From the NCBI RefSeq assembly GCF_900111555.1, contig NZ_FOHZ01000007.1:124001-188000 (forward strand): a stretch of 64,000 nt of DNA, written 5' to 3'. Of this stretch, positions 9,778 through 20,600 are shown piece after piece; positions within the stretch are counted from its first letter, which is position 1; each line of letters opens with the position of its first letter. The notes below the pieces were generated by a model, which saw nothing but the letters and a program-made list of their open reading frames with translations, made no database searches and was not told the DNA's origin. A program made the translations under genes and the position numbers. The stretch comes from Marinobacter segnicrescens. GTDB lineage: Bacteria > Pseudomonadota > Gammaproteobacteria > Pseudomonadales > Oleiphilaceae.

Positions 9778-9804
9778 AACTGATGTAAACAGGTAGTCGT
9801 TCCT

Positions 9805-10896
9805 ATGTGGAAACAGTGGCTGACCGCCATCGTGCTGGTGGCAATTGCAGTGGGTGGCGCCTGGATCTGGCGCTCCATGGACTCCGGGACCGGTGCCGAA
9901 GAAAGTACCCAGTCCTCCGCCAGTGCGGTGAACGTGGTATCGCCGGAACGGGATATGGTCCGTGACCAGGTCAGCGCAGTGGGCAGCCTGCAGGCACTGG
10001 AGGCAGTGGAACTCACCACCGAAGTCAGCGGCCGCGTGGTGAAACATAACCTGGCGGCCGGCCAGCGTGTGGACAAGGGCGAGCTGCTGCTGCAACTCGA
10101 TGATCGCCAGGCTACGGCGGACCTTCGTGTTATCGAATCACAGCTGGCCGACGCCCGTCGCCAGTTCGAGCGTGCCAACCGGCTACGTTCCAACAACAGT
10201 ATTTCCCAGTCCCAGGTGGACGAGTTGCGTACCGCGGTGGACGTGGCCCTCGCCGAGCGGGAGGCTGCCCGTGTGCGCCTGGAGAACCACCGGATTGTCG
10301 CTCCCTTCAGTGGCGTGCTGGGTCTATCGGACCTGAGCGTGGGCGCCTATGTGACGCCCGGTACCGCCATCACTACGCTGGATGCAACGGATCAGATGGA
10401 GCTCACCTTCTCGGTACCGGAACGCTTCCTGGGGCAGGTGTCCCTGGGCCAGGTGGTCCGCGGTAACTCCCCGGCGTGGCCGGAGGAGATATTCCATGGC
10501 GAGCTCGTGGAGCTGGGCACCCGCATCAGTGAACTGAGCCGGTCCCTGCCAGTGCGGGCTCTGATTGATAACCCGGAAGGCCGGTTACGCCCCGGCCAGT
10601 TCATGTCCGCAAGCCTGACCCTGCGCGAGCGCGAAGCGTTGGTCATTCCGGAACAGGCGGTGCTGATTCGGGGTGACGACAAGTACGTGTTTCTCGCCGA
10701 AGACGGCGTAGCCCAGCGTACCCGGGTAACACTGGGCTCGCGCATGCCAGGACTGGTGGAAGTGGTCAGTGGTATCAGCGATAGTGACCGGGTGATTATT
10801 ACCGGCCAGGATCGCCTCAGCAGCGGCGACCGGGTGGAAATCAAGGATGAAGGCAACGCCATACCGGATAACCGTTTCCAGGCCATGGAGTCCTGA
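9805..10896 (+). CDS. RND efflux periplasmic adaptor (membrane fusion protein)
   Basis: A 363-residue HlyD/AcrA-type adaptor linking an inner-membrane RND pump to an outer-membrane channel. An N-terminal membrane anchor (about 5-22) is followed by a first lipoyl half (VELTTEVSGRVVKHNLAAGQ), a helical hairpin (about 100-150), a second lipoyl half (IVAPFSGVLGL), and the beta-barrel and membrane-proximal domains. It is the MexE/MdtA-like short type. The pump gene starts 3 bases after its stop, so translation is probably coupled. No outer-membrane factor gene follows, so a channel encoded elsewhere must be used. Confidence 0.92.
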   Translation: MWKQWLTAIVLVAIAVGGAWIWRSMDSGTGAEESTQSSASAVNVVSPERDMVRDQVSAVGSLQALEAVELTTEVSGRVVKHNLAAGQRVDKGELLLQLDDRQATADLRVIESQLADARRQFERANRLRSNNSISQSQVDELRTAVDVALAEREAARVRLENHRIVAPFSGVLGLSDLSVGAYVTPGTAITTLDATDQMELTFSVPERFLGQVSLGQVVRGNSPAWPEEIFHGELVELGTRISELSRSLPVRALIDNPEGRLRPGQFMSASLTLREREALVIPEQAVLIRGDDKYVFLAEDGVAQRTRVTLGSRMPGLVEVVSGISDSDRVIITGQDRLSSGDRVEIKDEGNAIPDNRFQAMES

Positions 10897-10899
10897 TCC

Positions 10900-13800
10900 A
10901 TGGTGCTGTCCGATGTGTCCATCAAGCGACCGGTCTTTGCCACGGTACTCAGCCTGCTGATCGTGGTGTTCGGGGTTGCTGCCCTGCTGGATCTGCCGGT
11001 GCGGGAATACCCCGACATCGACCCTCCGATCGTCTCCATATCTACCGATTACACCGGCGCGGCTGCGGAAGTGGTGGATACCCAGATTACCCAGATCGTA
11101 GAAGGTGCGATCAGTGGCATCGAAGGCATTCGTTCAATCGAGTCCTCCACCGAACAGGGTGAATCCCGCACCAGTATTGAGTTCAACATCTCCCGGGATG
11201 TGGACATCGCCGCCAACGACGTACGTGATGCCGTATCCCGTATTGCGGATCAACTACCGGAAGAAGCCGACGCCCCGGTCGTCCAGAAGGCCGATTCCGA
11301 TGCCCGGCCCATGATGTGGATAACCCTGCGCAGTCAAGTCTGGGACAGCGCCGAGCTGAGTGACTTCGCGGACCGGGTTTTGGTCGACCGCCTGTCAGTG
11401 CTTGATGGCGTGGCCGATGTGCGTATCGGGGGTGAACGCCGATATGCCATACGGGTATGGCTGGACAGGGACCGGCTCGCCGCGCGGAATATTACCGTGG
11501 CGGAGGTGGAGCGGGCCTTGCGGGCCAATAATGTGGAGTTACCGGCGGGGTCGGTGGACTCGTCCACCCGTAACTTTACGGTACGTGCCGAGGGACGCCT
11601 CAGTGACGTGGAACAGTTCCGTAACCTGGTCGTGCGCCGTGATAACAACGACCTGATACGGCTAGGTGAAGTGGCTAACGTGCAGATGGGCGTGGAGTCG
11701 GATGTCAGTCGCCTGCGGGCGAACGGTGAAACCGCCATAGGCATGGGCGTTATTCGCCAGTCCAAGGCCAATACCGTGGCCGTCTCCGATGCCGTGCGGA
11801 AAGAACTGGTGAATATCCGGGAAACCCTGCCGCCGGAGGTAACCATCGCCGAGAGCTACGACGAGTCCATTTTTATCCGGGCATCCATCCGGGAGGTCAT
11901 CACCACCCTGGCCATTGCGGTGTCCCTGGTGATCCTGGTGATTTTCCTGTTCCTTCGTTCCTGGCGGGCCACGCTGATTCCCGCGGTGACCATACCGGTA
12001 GCCGTTATTGGCGCCTTTATCGGGCTGGGTTTCCTGGGCTTCTCCATCAACGTGCTCACCCTGCTGGCCATTATCCTGGCCATCGGCCTGGTGGTGGATG
12101 ATGCCATCGTCATGCTGGAGAACATCCAGCGTCGCATCGACAACGGTGAGCCGCCATTACTGGCATCGTTCCGTGGCGCCAAGCAGGTGGCCTTTGCCAT
12201 CATCGCAACCACGCTGACCCTGGTAGCGGTGTTTATCCCCATATCCTTCATGGGCGGCAACATCGGCCGCCTGTTTGCCGAGTTCGGTTTCACCCTGGCC
12301 GCAGCGGTGGTCTTCTCCAGCTTCGTCGCGCTGACCCTGGCCCCCATGCTTTGCTCCAAGTGGTTGCGGCACAGCCCGGAATCCGCTGAAGGCCATCGGC
12401 TGTGGGCGGCAAGCGAGAAGGCCCTCAACGGCCTGACAAACGGATATTCCCGGCTGCTGCGTTTTTCCCTGCGCCAGCCCGGGCTGATCATCGGCCTGGG
12501 CCTTGCCGGTCTGGTCGTGGCCGTTGTGGTTTTCCCGAAGCTGCCCCAGGAGCTGGCACCTATTGAGGATCGTGGTGTGATTATCATGCCGACCGACGCA
12601 CCCCGGGGGTCGACGGTCGAGTACACTGACCACTACGTTCGCCAGGCGGAAGAGAGACTGCTGCCCTACCTGGACGAAGGCATTGCCAACCGGTTGCTGT
12701 CCATCGTCGGTTTCCGGGATGAAGAGGACAATGCTTTCATGATCATGGGCCTGGAGGAATGGGACCAGCGGGATGTAAAGCAGCAGCAGATCACCAGCGA
12801 GATCCGTAACAAGCTGTCCGATATTTCCGGGGTGCGGGTAATTGCGGTCAATCCGCCGGGTCTTGGCCAACGGGGGTTTAACCAGCCGGTAGAGTTCGTG
12901 GTAGCGGGGCCCGACTATGATGCAGTCCAGCAATGGAGTGAGGAAATCGTCAGCAAGGCGAAGGAAAACCCCCGGCTTCTCAACGTTGATACCGATTTCG
13001 AGCTGACCCGTCCGGAACTGCGAGTCACCATTGACCGTGAACGGGCAGCGGACCTGGATATCACCGTGGAGGATGTGGGCCTGACCCTGCAGACCATGCT
13101 GGCGTCACGCCAGGTGACGACCTACCTGGACCGGGGACAGGAATACGATGTGATCGTCCAGGCTACGGATGCGGACCGGGCGACACCGTCCGACCTGAGC
13201 CAGATTTTTATGCGGCCGAGGGAGGGTGGCGACCTCATCCCCCTGGCAGCCCTGGTAAATATGGAGGAGATCGGCGCCAACCCGGATCTGCGCCGGATTG
13301 ATCGCTTGCCGGCGGTGGTCATCAGCGCCTCGTTGGCGGATGGCTACGACCTGGGCAGCGCCCTGAATTACCTGAACAACCTGGCAGCTGACAACCTGCC
13401 CCCGGAAGCCCGGATCAGTTACAAGGGGCTGAGCCAGGAGTTCCAGGAGTCCTCCAATGCTATCTACCTGACCTTTGGCCTGGCGTTCATCATCGTCTTC
13501 CTGGTGCTCGCGGCCCAGTTTGAAAGCTGGATTCACCCCCTGATCATCATGCTCACGGTACCCCTTGCGGTCACCGGCGCGTTGATGGCCCTGTACTGGT
13601 CAGGCATCAGCCTGAACATCTACAGCCAGATCGGCATCGTGATGCTGCTGGGCCTGATGGCCAAGAACGGGATTCTGATGGTGGAGTTCGCCAACCAGTT
13701 GCGGGATCAGGGCTATAACGTGCGGGATGCAATCCTGGAAGGCTCGATTCTGCGCTTCCGGCCAGTGCTGATGACCACCATATCCACGGTGTTTGGTGCG

Positions 13801-14052
13801 GTGCCCCTGGTGATCGCGACCGGCGCCGGTGCAGAGAGTCGCGCCGCTATTGGTATGGTGATCCTTGGTGGCCTGGTGTTTGCCACTACCCTGACCCTGT
13901 TCCTGATTCCCGTGCTGTATGACCTGCTTGCCCGGTTTGCCAAGTCGGCTAACGCGGTTGAGAGGGAGCTGGAGCAGGAGGAACAAGCGGAACGGTCTGG
14001 CGGTAATGGCGCCTTTTCAGCTGCCCAGAGCCCGGAACGGCCCATCGAATGA
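10900..14052 (+). CDS. RND multidrug efflux permease (HAE1 family)
   Basis: A 1050-residue inner-membrane proton/drug antiporter with the full RND layout: TM1 at 10-30 (RPVFATVLSLLIVVFGV), a large periplasmic loop, TM2-6 with the proton-relay segment LAIGLVVDDAIVMLENIQR (two Asp in TM4), a second periplasmic loop, and TM7-12. Reading is continuous with normal length and no breaks. Closest in feel to the MexF/MdtB/VmeD-like HAE1 pumps. Substrates cannot be predicted. It is the last gene of the lipoprotein-adaptor-pump operon, and no local regulator is present. Confidence 0.95.
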   Translation: MVLSDVSIKRPVFATVLSLLIVVFGVAALLDLPVREYPDIDPPIVSISTDYTGAAAEVVDTQITQIVEGAISGIEGIRSIESSTEQGESRTSIEFNISRDVDIAANDVRDAVSRIADQLPEEADAPVVQKADSDARPMMWITLRSQVWDSAELSDFADRVLVDRLSVLDGVADVRIGGERRYAIRVWLDRDRLAARNITVAEVERALRANNVELPAGSVDSSTRNFTVRAEGRLSDVEQFRNLVVRRDNNDLIRLGEVANVQMGVESDVSRLRANGETAIGMGVIRQSKANTVAVSDAVRKELVNIRETLPPEVTIAESYDESIFIRASIREVITTLAIAVSLVILVIFLFLRSWRATLIPAVTIPVAVIGAFIGLGFLGFSINVLTLLAIILAIGLVVDDAIVMLENIQRRIDNGEPPLLASFRGAKQVAFAIIATTLTLVAVFIPISFMGGNIGRLFAEFGFTLAAAVVFSSFVALTLAPMLCSKWLRHSPESAEGHRLWAASEKALNGLTNGYSRLLRFSLRQPGLIIGLGLAGLVVAVVVFPKLPQELAPIEDRGVIIMPTDAPRGSTVEYTDHYVRQAEERLLPYLDEGIANRLLSIVGFRDEEDNAFMIMGLEEWDQRDVKQQQITSEIRNKLSDISGVRVIAVNPPGLGQRGFNQPVEFVVAGPDYDAVQQWSEEIVSKAKENPRLLNVDTDFELTRPELRVTIDRERAADLDITVEDVGLTLQTMLASRQVTTYLDRGQEYDVIVQATDADRATPSDLSQIFMRPREGGDLIPLAALVNMEEIGANPDLRRIDRLPAVVISASLADGYDLGSALNYLNNLAADNLPPEARISYKGLSQEFQESSNAIYLTFGLAFIIVFLVLAAQFESWIHPLIIMLTVPLAVTGALMALYWSGISLNIYSQIGIVMLLGLMAKNGILMVEFANQLRDQGYNVRDAILEGSILRFRPVLMTTISTVFGAVPLVIATGAGAESRAAIGMVILGGLVFATTLTLFLIPVLYDLLARFAKSANAVERELEQEEQAERSGGNGAFSAAQSPERPIE

Positions 14053-14129
14053 CATCATGGCATATCTTGCTCATCTTCGGGCTGGATGTGCGGTACTTTG
14101 ACGTGTCGGTGGGTTCTTGTCTCAATTAA

Positions 14130-14320
14130 CCCGGAATTCTGTGGATAAAATCATGGATAATCTGGGAATGAACTTTTGATAAATTCAAATTTTATCTTTA
14201 AAAACAATAAATAAGAGGTTTAAAAGTTCCATTTTTGAGCTTGTCGTTCTGTGGATAACTCTCTTGAAAAGTTTTGTGAACAGTTTTTTTCAAGCCCATG
14301 AATTACCGGGATAATTAGGT
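14130..14320. other. AT-rich DnaA-box region upstream of mnmG, candidate replication origin
   Basis: The 405-base gap 14053-14457 holds no plausible gene. It contains two perfect DnaA boxes (TGTGGATAA) at 14140-14148 and 14250-14258 in the same orientation. A weaker copy is at 14152-14160 (two mismatches), and between the boxes is a very AT-rich tract (about 14170-14240) that could unwind. Its place upstream of mnmG-rsmG-parAB-atp matches E. coli oriC. In pseudomonads the origin is instead near dnaA/rpmH, which would lie just left of this window, so this may be a secondary DnaA-binding locus. Confidence 0.5.
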
Positions 14321-14457
14321 AAATTCACGTACCTCAACCAAGCCGCCCTCTACAATCCCGTCCTGTCTGGTTAAAATTTACCCACTGACACTGCAAAGCC
14401 ATTGCACTTGCAGGTATACTGCCCTGCTGATTTTTTCCCCGCTTTCGAGGTGATTCT

Positions 14458-16344
14458 GTGGATTTTCCGACCCGTTTCGACGTCATTGTCATTGGTGGTG
14501 GCCATGCCGGTACCGAGGCCGCCCTGGCCGCGGCCCGCATGGGCTCGCAGACACTGCTGCTGACCCATAACATCGAGACCCTGGGCCAGATGTCCTGCAA
14601 CCCGGCCATTGGTGGCATCGGCAAGAGCCACCTGGTCAAGGAAATCGACGCCCTCGGCGGCGCCATGGCGAAGGCGACGGACCACGCCGGCATACAGTTC
14701 CGTGTACTTAACAGCCGCAAGGGTCCGGCGGTGCGTGCCACCCGCGCCCAGGCTGACCGGGTGCTGTACAAGGCGGCAATCCGTGAGATCCTGGAGAACC
14801 AGCCCAACCTGATGCTGTTCCAGCAGGCTGCCGATGACCTGGTGGTGGAAAACGACCGGGTGACCGGGGTGGTTACCAACACCGGCATTCGCTTCAATGC
14901 AAAAACCGTTGTGCTTACCACCGGTACCTTCCTGGGTGGCGTTATCCACATCGGCATGCAGAACCATGCCGGCGGTCGTGCCGGCGATGCGCCCGCCAAT
15001 GCGCTGGCAAAACGTTTACGGGAGCTGCCCTTTAACGTCGGCCGCCTGAAAACCGGCACCCCGCCCCGCATTGACGCCCGCACGGTGGATTTCTCAGTGA
15101 TGGACGAACAGTGGGGTGACAACCCGACGCCGGTGATGTCCTTTATGGGCTCCCGGGACCAGCATCCCCGTCAGGTATGCTGCTACGTCACCCGCACCAC
15201 TGCCGAAACCCATGACATCATCCGCAGTGGCTTTGACCGCTCGCCCATGTTTGCCGGTGAGATCGAAGGCGTGGGTCCCCGGTACTGTCCCTCCATCGAG
15301 GACAAGGTGAATCGGTTTGCAGACAAGGACTCCCACCAGATCTTCGTGGAGCCGGAGGGGCTGAATACCCACGAGCTCTATCCCAACGGTATCTCCACCA
15401 GCCTGCCGTTTGATATCCAGATTGCGGCGGTGCGTTCGATCCCGGGTTTCGAGAACGCCCATATTACCCGTCCGGGTTATGCGATTGAGTATGATTACCT
15501 GAATCCCCAGGATCTGCGTCATACCCTGGAGACCAAGTTTATTGGCGGCCTGTTCTTCGCCGGCCAGATCAACGGCACCACCGGCTATGAAGAGGCTGGC
15601 GCCCAGGGCCTGCTCGCGGGTCTGAATGCTTCCCTCCAGGCCCAGGACAAGGAACCCTGGTATCCACGCCGGGACGAAGCCTATATCGGCGTACTGGTGG
15701 ACGACCTGATCACCATGGGCACCTCCGAACCTTATCGCATGTTCACCAGCCGCGCGGAATACCGTCTGATCCTGCGCGAAGACAACGCCGACCTGCGACT
15801 GACCGAAGCCGGTTATCACCTGGGCCTGGTGGATGAGGCGCGCTGGTCGCGCTTCAATGAAAAACGGGAGGCCATCGCCATTGAGCGCCAGCGCCTGGAA
15901 ACCACCCGTATCCATCCGGACACGGATCAGTCATCGATCGCTGACGGCTACCTGAAGCAGCCAATGAACCGGGACAATACCCTGGCGGAGCTGCTGCGTC
16001 GGCCGGAGATCAGCTATAGCGAGATCGCCGAGATCGGCGGTCAGCGTGCCGGCGCCGATGACGTTGAGCAGCAGGTGGAGATTGAGATCAAGTATGAAGG
16101 CTATATTTCCCGGCAGGAGGATGAGATCGAGCGCCTGCGTCGGAACGAGGAAACCCGCCTGCCGGATGACTTTGACTTTGATGCGGTGGGTGGCCTGTCT
16201 AACGAGATCCGCCAGAAGTTGAAAGACGTGCGCCCGGAAACCATCGCCCAGGCCTCCCGCATCCAGGGCGTAACCCCGGCCGCGGTCTCCCAGTTGCTGG
16301 TGCACCTGAAAAAGCGGGATCTGCTCCGCAAGCAGTCGGCCTGA
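14458..16344 (+). CDS. mnmG: tRNA uridine-5-carboxymethylaminomethyl modification enzyme MnmG (GidA)
   Basis: A 628-residue FAD protein that works with MnmE to modify U34 in tRNAs reading split codon boxes. The N-terminal dinucleotide-binding motif [12 protein letters not shown] (residues 10-21) is intact, as are [20 protein letters not shown], the [10 protein letters not shown] segment and the C-terminal helical domain used for tRNA and MnmE contacts. Length equals the E. coli protein (629). The start is GTG with GAGGTG just upstream. rsmG follows after 12 bases, the conserved gidA-gidB pair. Confidence 0.97.
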   Translation: MDFPTRFDVIVIGGGHAGTEAALAAARMGSQTLLLTHNIETLGQMSCNPAIGGIGKSHLVKEIDALGGAMAKATDHAGIQFRVLNSRKGPAVRATRAQADRVLYKAAIREILENQPNLMLFQQAADDLVVENDRVTGVVTNTGIRFNAKTVVLTTGTFLGGVIHIGMQNHAGGRAGDAPANALAKRLRELPFNVGRLKTGTPPRIDARTVDFSVMDEQWGDNPTPVMSFMGSRDQHPRQVCCYVTRTTAETHDIIRSGFDRSPMFAGEIEGVGPRYCPSIEDKVNRFADKDSHQIFVEPEGLNTHELYPNGISTSLPFDIQIAAVRSIPGFENAHITRPGYAIEYDYLNPQDLRHTLETKFIGGLFFAGQINGTTGYEEAGAQGLLAGLNASLQAQDKEPWYPRRDEAYIGVLVDDLITMGTSEPYRMFTSRAEYRLILREDNADLRLTEAGYHLGLVDEARWSRFNEKREAIAIERQRLETTRIHPDTDQSSIADGYLKQPMNRDNTLAELLRRPEISYSEIAEIGGQRAGADDVEQQVEIEIKYEGYISRQEDEIERLRRNEETRLPDDFDFDAVGGLSNEIRQKLKDVRPETIAQASRIQGVTPAAVSQLLVHLKKRDLLRKQSA

Positions 16345-16356
16345 CGGAGGGCCGGC

Positions 16357-17019
16357 ATGAGCGAAGCATTATGGCAGTGGCAATTGTCCGATGGACTGGC
16401 CGCCATGGAACTGGACTTGTCCACAGGCCAGCAACAACAACTGCTGGCCTTTCTGGCGCTGCTGAACAAATGGAACCGGGCGTATAATCTCACTGCTGTG
16501 CGGGAGCCCCGCCAGATGGTGCCCCGGCAATTGCTCGACAGCCTGACCCTGGTGCCCTTCCTCAGCGCGGACCGGGTACTGGACGTGGGCGCGGGCGGTG
16601 GCCTGCCGGGGATTCCCCTGGCGATTGCCTGCCCCGGGCGTCAGTTCACCCTGCTGGACAGTAACAGCAAGAAAACCCGCTTCCTCACCCAGTGCAAGCT
16701 GGAGCTTCGGCTGGATAACGTTGAAGTGATTCATGGTCGTGCCGAGGATTGCGAGCTATCGCAACGGTTCCGGCAAATTACCAGCCGGGCCTTTACCGCA
16801 CTGCCCAACCTGGTGACCTGGTGCGCAGACCTGCTGGCGGGTGACGGCCAGTTCCTTGCCATGAAAGGTCAGTTCCCGGATGATGAAGTGTCTTCCCTGC
16901 CAGCAGGCTGGCAGCTGGCCGAACACCATCGCCTGGACTACCCGGGCTGCGATGGCGAGCGCCATTTGCTGGTGATCAGCCGGATATCGGCACCACAGGA
17001 TTCCACAACAGGAGGCTAG
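16357..17019 (+). CDS. rsmG: 16S rRNA (guanine527-N7)-methyltransferase RsmG (GidB)
   Basis: A 220-residue S-adenosylmethionine-dependent methyltransferase for G527 of 16S rRNA. The SAM-binding motif VLDVGAGGGLPGIPLAIACP lies near residues 70-89, with LLDSNSKKTRFL just after, both standard for RsmG. The substrate-binding YNLTAVREP motif is near residue 43. It lies 12 bases after mnmG and 2 bases before parA. The four genes mnmG-rsmG-parA-parB probably form a single transcription unit. Confidence 0.96.
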   Translation: MSEALWQWQLSDGLAAMELDLSTGQQQQLLAFLALLNKWNRAYNLTAVREPRQMVPRQLLDSLTLVPFLSADRVLDVGAGGGLPGIPLAIACPGRQFTLLDSNSKKTRFLTQCKLELRLDNVEVIHGRAEDCELSQRFRQITSRAFTALPNLVTWCADLLAGDGQFLAMKGQFPDDEVSSLPAGWQLAEHHRLDYPGCDGERHLLVISRISAPQDSTTGG

Positions 17020-17021
17020 CC

Positions 17022-17816
17022 ATGGCTCGCGTTATCGCCGTGACCAACCAGAAAGGAGGGGTCGGCAAGACCACCACCTGCGTCAATCTGGCGGCCTCCC
17101 TGGCAGCCACCAAGCGCCGTGTACTGTTGGTGGACATGGACCCCCAGGGGAATGCCACCATGGGCAGTGGCGTGGACAAGAATGGTGTGCAGCTGTCCGG
17201 CTATGACGTACTGACGAAACGGGCCGGTGCTAGCGAGGTAATCGTGTCGGTGGAAAACGGCGGCTTCGACCTGCTGCCGGCCAATGGCGATCTCACGGCG
17301 GCGGAAGTGGAGCTGATGAACGAGATCGGCCGCGAACACCGGCTGCGGCTTTGTCTGAATACCATTCGTGAAAACTACGATTACATCCTGATCGACTGTC
17401 CGCCTTCCCTGAATCTGCTGACCGTGAATGCCCTGTCCGCTGCAGATACCGTGCTGATTCCCATGCAGTGCGAGTACTACGCCCTGGAGGGCCTGGCGGC
17501 CCTGATGAACACGATCGAGCAGATCCAGGAAACGGTGAACCCGGACCTGCAGATCGAGGGCATCCTTCGTACCATGTACGATCCCCGCAACAGCCTGACC
17601 CTCGACGTGTCTGGTCAGCTGTCGGAATACTTCGGCGACAAGGTCTACAAGGCCGTGATCCCCCGCAATGTCCGGCTGGCAGAAGCGCCAAGTTACGGAC
17701 TGCCCGCCCTGAAGTATGACCGCGCCTCCAAGGGTGCGGTGGCATACCTGGCCCTGGCCGGTGAGATGGTTCGGCGCCATGGCAGCCGCAAGACGACGGG
17801 CAGCGTTGCGGTGTAA
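17022..17816 (+). CDS. parA: Chromosome-partitioning ATPase ParA (Soj)
   Basis: A 264-residue P-loop ATPase of the MinD/ParA family that moves origin regions by binding DNA non-specifically and being released by ParB. It has the deviant Walker A motif KGGVGKTT (11-18), Walker A' (LLVDMDPQGNAT) and Walker B (YILIDCPPSLNLL). It is of the short chromosomal type, with no N-terminal HTH. It starts 2 bases after the rsmG stop with AGGAGG directly upstream, and parB follows after 43 bases. Confidence 0.96.
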   Translation: MARVIAVTNQKGGVGKTTTCVNLAASLAATKRRVLLVDMDPQGNATMGSGVDKNGVQLSGYDVLTKRAGASEVIVSVENGGFDLLPANGDLTAAEVELMNEIGREHRLRLCLNTIRENYDYILIDCPPSLNLLTVNALSAADTVLIPMQCEYYALEGLAALMNTIEQIQETVNPDLQIEGILRTMYDPRNSLTLDVSGQLSEYFGDKVYKAVIPRNVRLAEAPSYGLPALKYDRASKGAVAYLALAGEMVRRHGSRKTTGSVAV

Positions 17817-17850
17817 CATAGGGCGCTTTGACGACCGACGAATTCTTCAT

Positions 17851-17859
17851 TGTGGATAA
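17851..17859 (+). promoter_or_regulatory. Perfect DnaA box abutting the parB start codon
   Basis: TGTGGATAA directly precedes the ATG at 17860, in the ParA-ParB intergenic space. It is the same 9-mer as in the region upstream of mnmG. A fourth copy (TTATCCACA) lies inside mnmG at 14942-14950. Confidence 0.5.
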
Positions 17860-18744
17860 ATGACAACGACCATGGCGGCAAAGAAACGAGGATTGGGTGA
17901 ACGGGGTCTCGGTGCCCTGCTGGCGAACTCCCGGGTGAACCTGGAAGAGGAACCCCGCAGCCACGATGGCGAACTGCGGGAGATTCCCATCGACCTGATC
18001 CAGCGTGGCCGCTACCAGCCCCGCCGTGATATGGACCCGGCTGCCCTGCAAGAGCTGGCGGACTCCATCCGGCAACAGGGTATCATGCAGCCGGTGGTGG
18101 TCCGCCCGGTCCAGGAAGGCCGCTATGAGCTGATTGCCGGCGAACGCCGCTGGCGTGCTGCCCAGCTTGCGGAACTGGACCGCATGCCCGCGATTGTCCG
18201 TGAAGTGCCGGACGAAGCTGCCATCGCCATGGCGCTGATCGAAAATATCCAGCGTGAAAACCTTAACCCCATCGAGGAAGCCTTTGCCCTGCAACGCCTC
18301 CAGGACGAGTTCGGGCTGACCCAGGCAGAGGTCGCAGAAGCGGTCGGCAAGTCACGCACCACCATTACCAACCTGTTGCGCCTGATTGGCCTGTCTGAAG
18401 ACGTGCGTATCATGCTTGAGCATGGCGACCTGGAGATGGGGCATGGCCGCGCCATGCTGTCACTGCCACCGGAGCAGCAACTGCAGGTTGCCCGGCAGGT
18501 CGTCGCAAAGTCCCTGTCCGTTCGTCAGACGGAAGCGCTGGTGCGTCGGATACAGAGCGAAACACCCGGAAAGAAGCCCCGTAAGGGCGCCGTTGACCCC
18601 AACATCCGGGCGTTGCAGGATGACCTGGCCGAACGTCTCGGCGCCCGGGTCTCTATCGATCATGGCCAGCGAGGCAAGGGTAAACTGGTTATCGAATACA
18701 GTTCGCTCGATGAACTGGATGGAATCCTGGGCCACATCCGCTGA
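17860..18744 (+). CDS. parB: Chromosome-partitioning protein ParB (Spo0J)
   Basis: A 294-residue centromere-binding CTPase that spreads from parS sites. It has a Lys/Arg-rich N-terminus of the ParA-stimulating kind, the ParB/Srx CTP-binding domain (ELIAGERRWRAAQ and ALIENIQREN motifs), a central helix-turn-helix (LTQAEVAEAVGKSRTTITNLLRL) and a C-terminal dimerisation domain. The ATG at 17860 has no clear ribosome-binding site. A second ATG at 17872 would give a start beginning MAAKKRG, closer to the family, and is equally possible. No parS palindrome was found within the window. Confidence 0.95.
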   Translation: MTTTMAAKKRGLGERGLGALLANSRVNLEEEPRSHDGELREIPIDLIQRGRYQPRRDMDPAALQELADSIRQQGIMQPVVVRPVQEGRYELIAGERRWRAAQLAELDRMPAIVREVPDEAAIAMALIENIQRENLNPIEEAFALQRLQDEFGLTQAEVAEAVGKSRTTITNLLRLIGLSEDVRIMLEHGDLEMGHGRAMLSLPPEQQLQVARQVVAKSLSVRQTEALVRRIQSETPGKKPRKGAVDPNIRALQDDLAERLGARVSIDHGQRGKGKLVIEYSSLDELDGILGHIR

Positions 18745-18909
18745 TCGTCATTTTATTTTGCCGGCTTTGCACTTCCCTTTTTGAAACAGGTTTTCATATG
18801 GAATACCACATCTCGTGATAAGAAGTGGTATCAGGCACAAGTTGTGTAAATCGCGTCAGAAGGGCGCCTGAAGTGGCCAAAAAACCACCAGATTTTCGCA
18901 CTGCCTGAG

Positions 18910-18938
18910 TTGAACAGCTTTCGGTTAACACATATAAT
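18910..18938 (+). promoter_or_regulatory. Sigma70 promoter of the ATP synthase operon
   Basis: TTGAAC (18910-18915), a 17-base spacer, and a consensus TATAAT (18933-18938), about 33 bases before the atpI start. This is the only near-consensus promoter in the parB-atpI gap. An inverted repeat ATACCAC/GTGGTAT (18803-18809 and 18825-18831) lies about 80 bases further upstream. Confidence 0.75.
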
Positions 18939-18971
18939 TCCCGCGCTTGGAATAGCGGCAGGTTTTCAGTC

Positions 18972-20235
<1,264 letters not shown>

Positions 20236-20260
20236 TACATTTTCAATCAATAACCCTTAA

Positions 20261-20515
<255 letters not shown>

Positions 20516-20531
20516 TTTCGGCCGTCAAGGA

Positions 20532-20554
20532 CGGGCGCCAGAGACCGGCGCCCG
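20532..20554 (+). other. Hairpin between atpE and atpF
   Basis: A perfect 8 bp stem (CGGGCGCC/GGCGCCCG, 7-base loop) is followed by only four T. It could protect the atpE mRNA 3' end or cause partial termination, which would help set subunit c in excess over downstream subunits. That role is inferred. Confidence 0.55.
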
Positions 20555-20600
20555 ATTTTACGGACACCAGGACGCAACGAATAGCTAGAGGTATATTGCC

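Noticed and set aside
17022..18744. parS site near parAB
   Set aside because: I looked for TGTTTCACGTGAAACA-like palindromes here and around CACGTG elsewhere in the window and found none with matching flanks.
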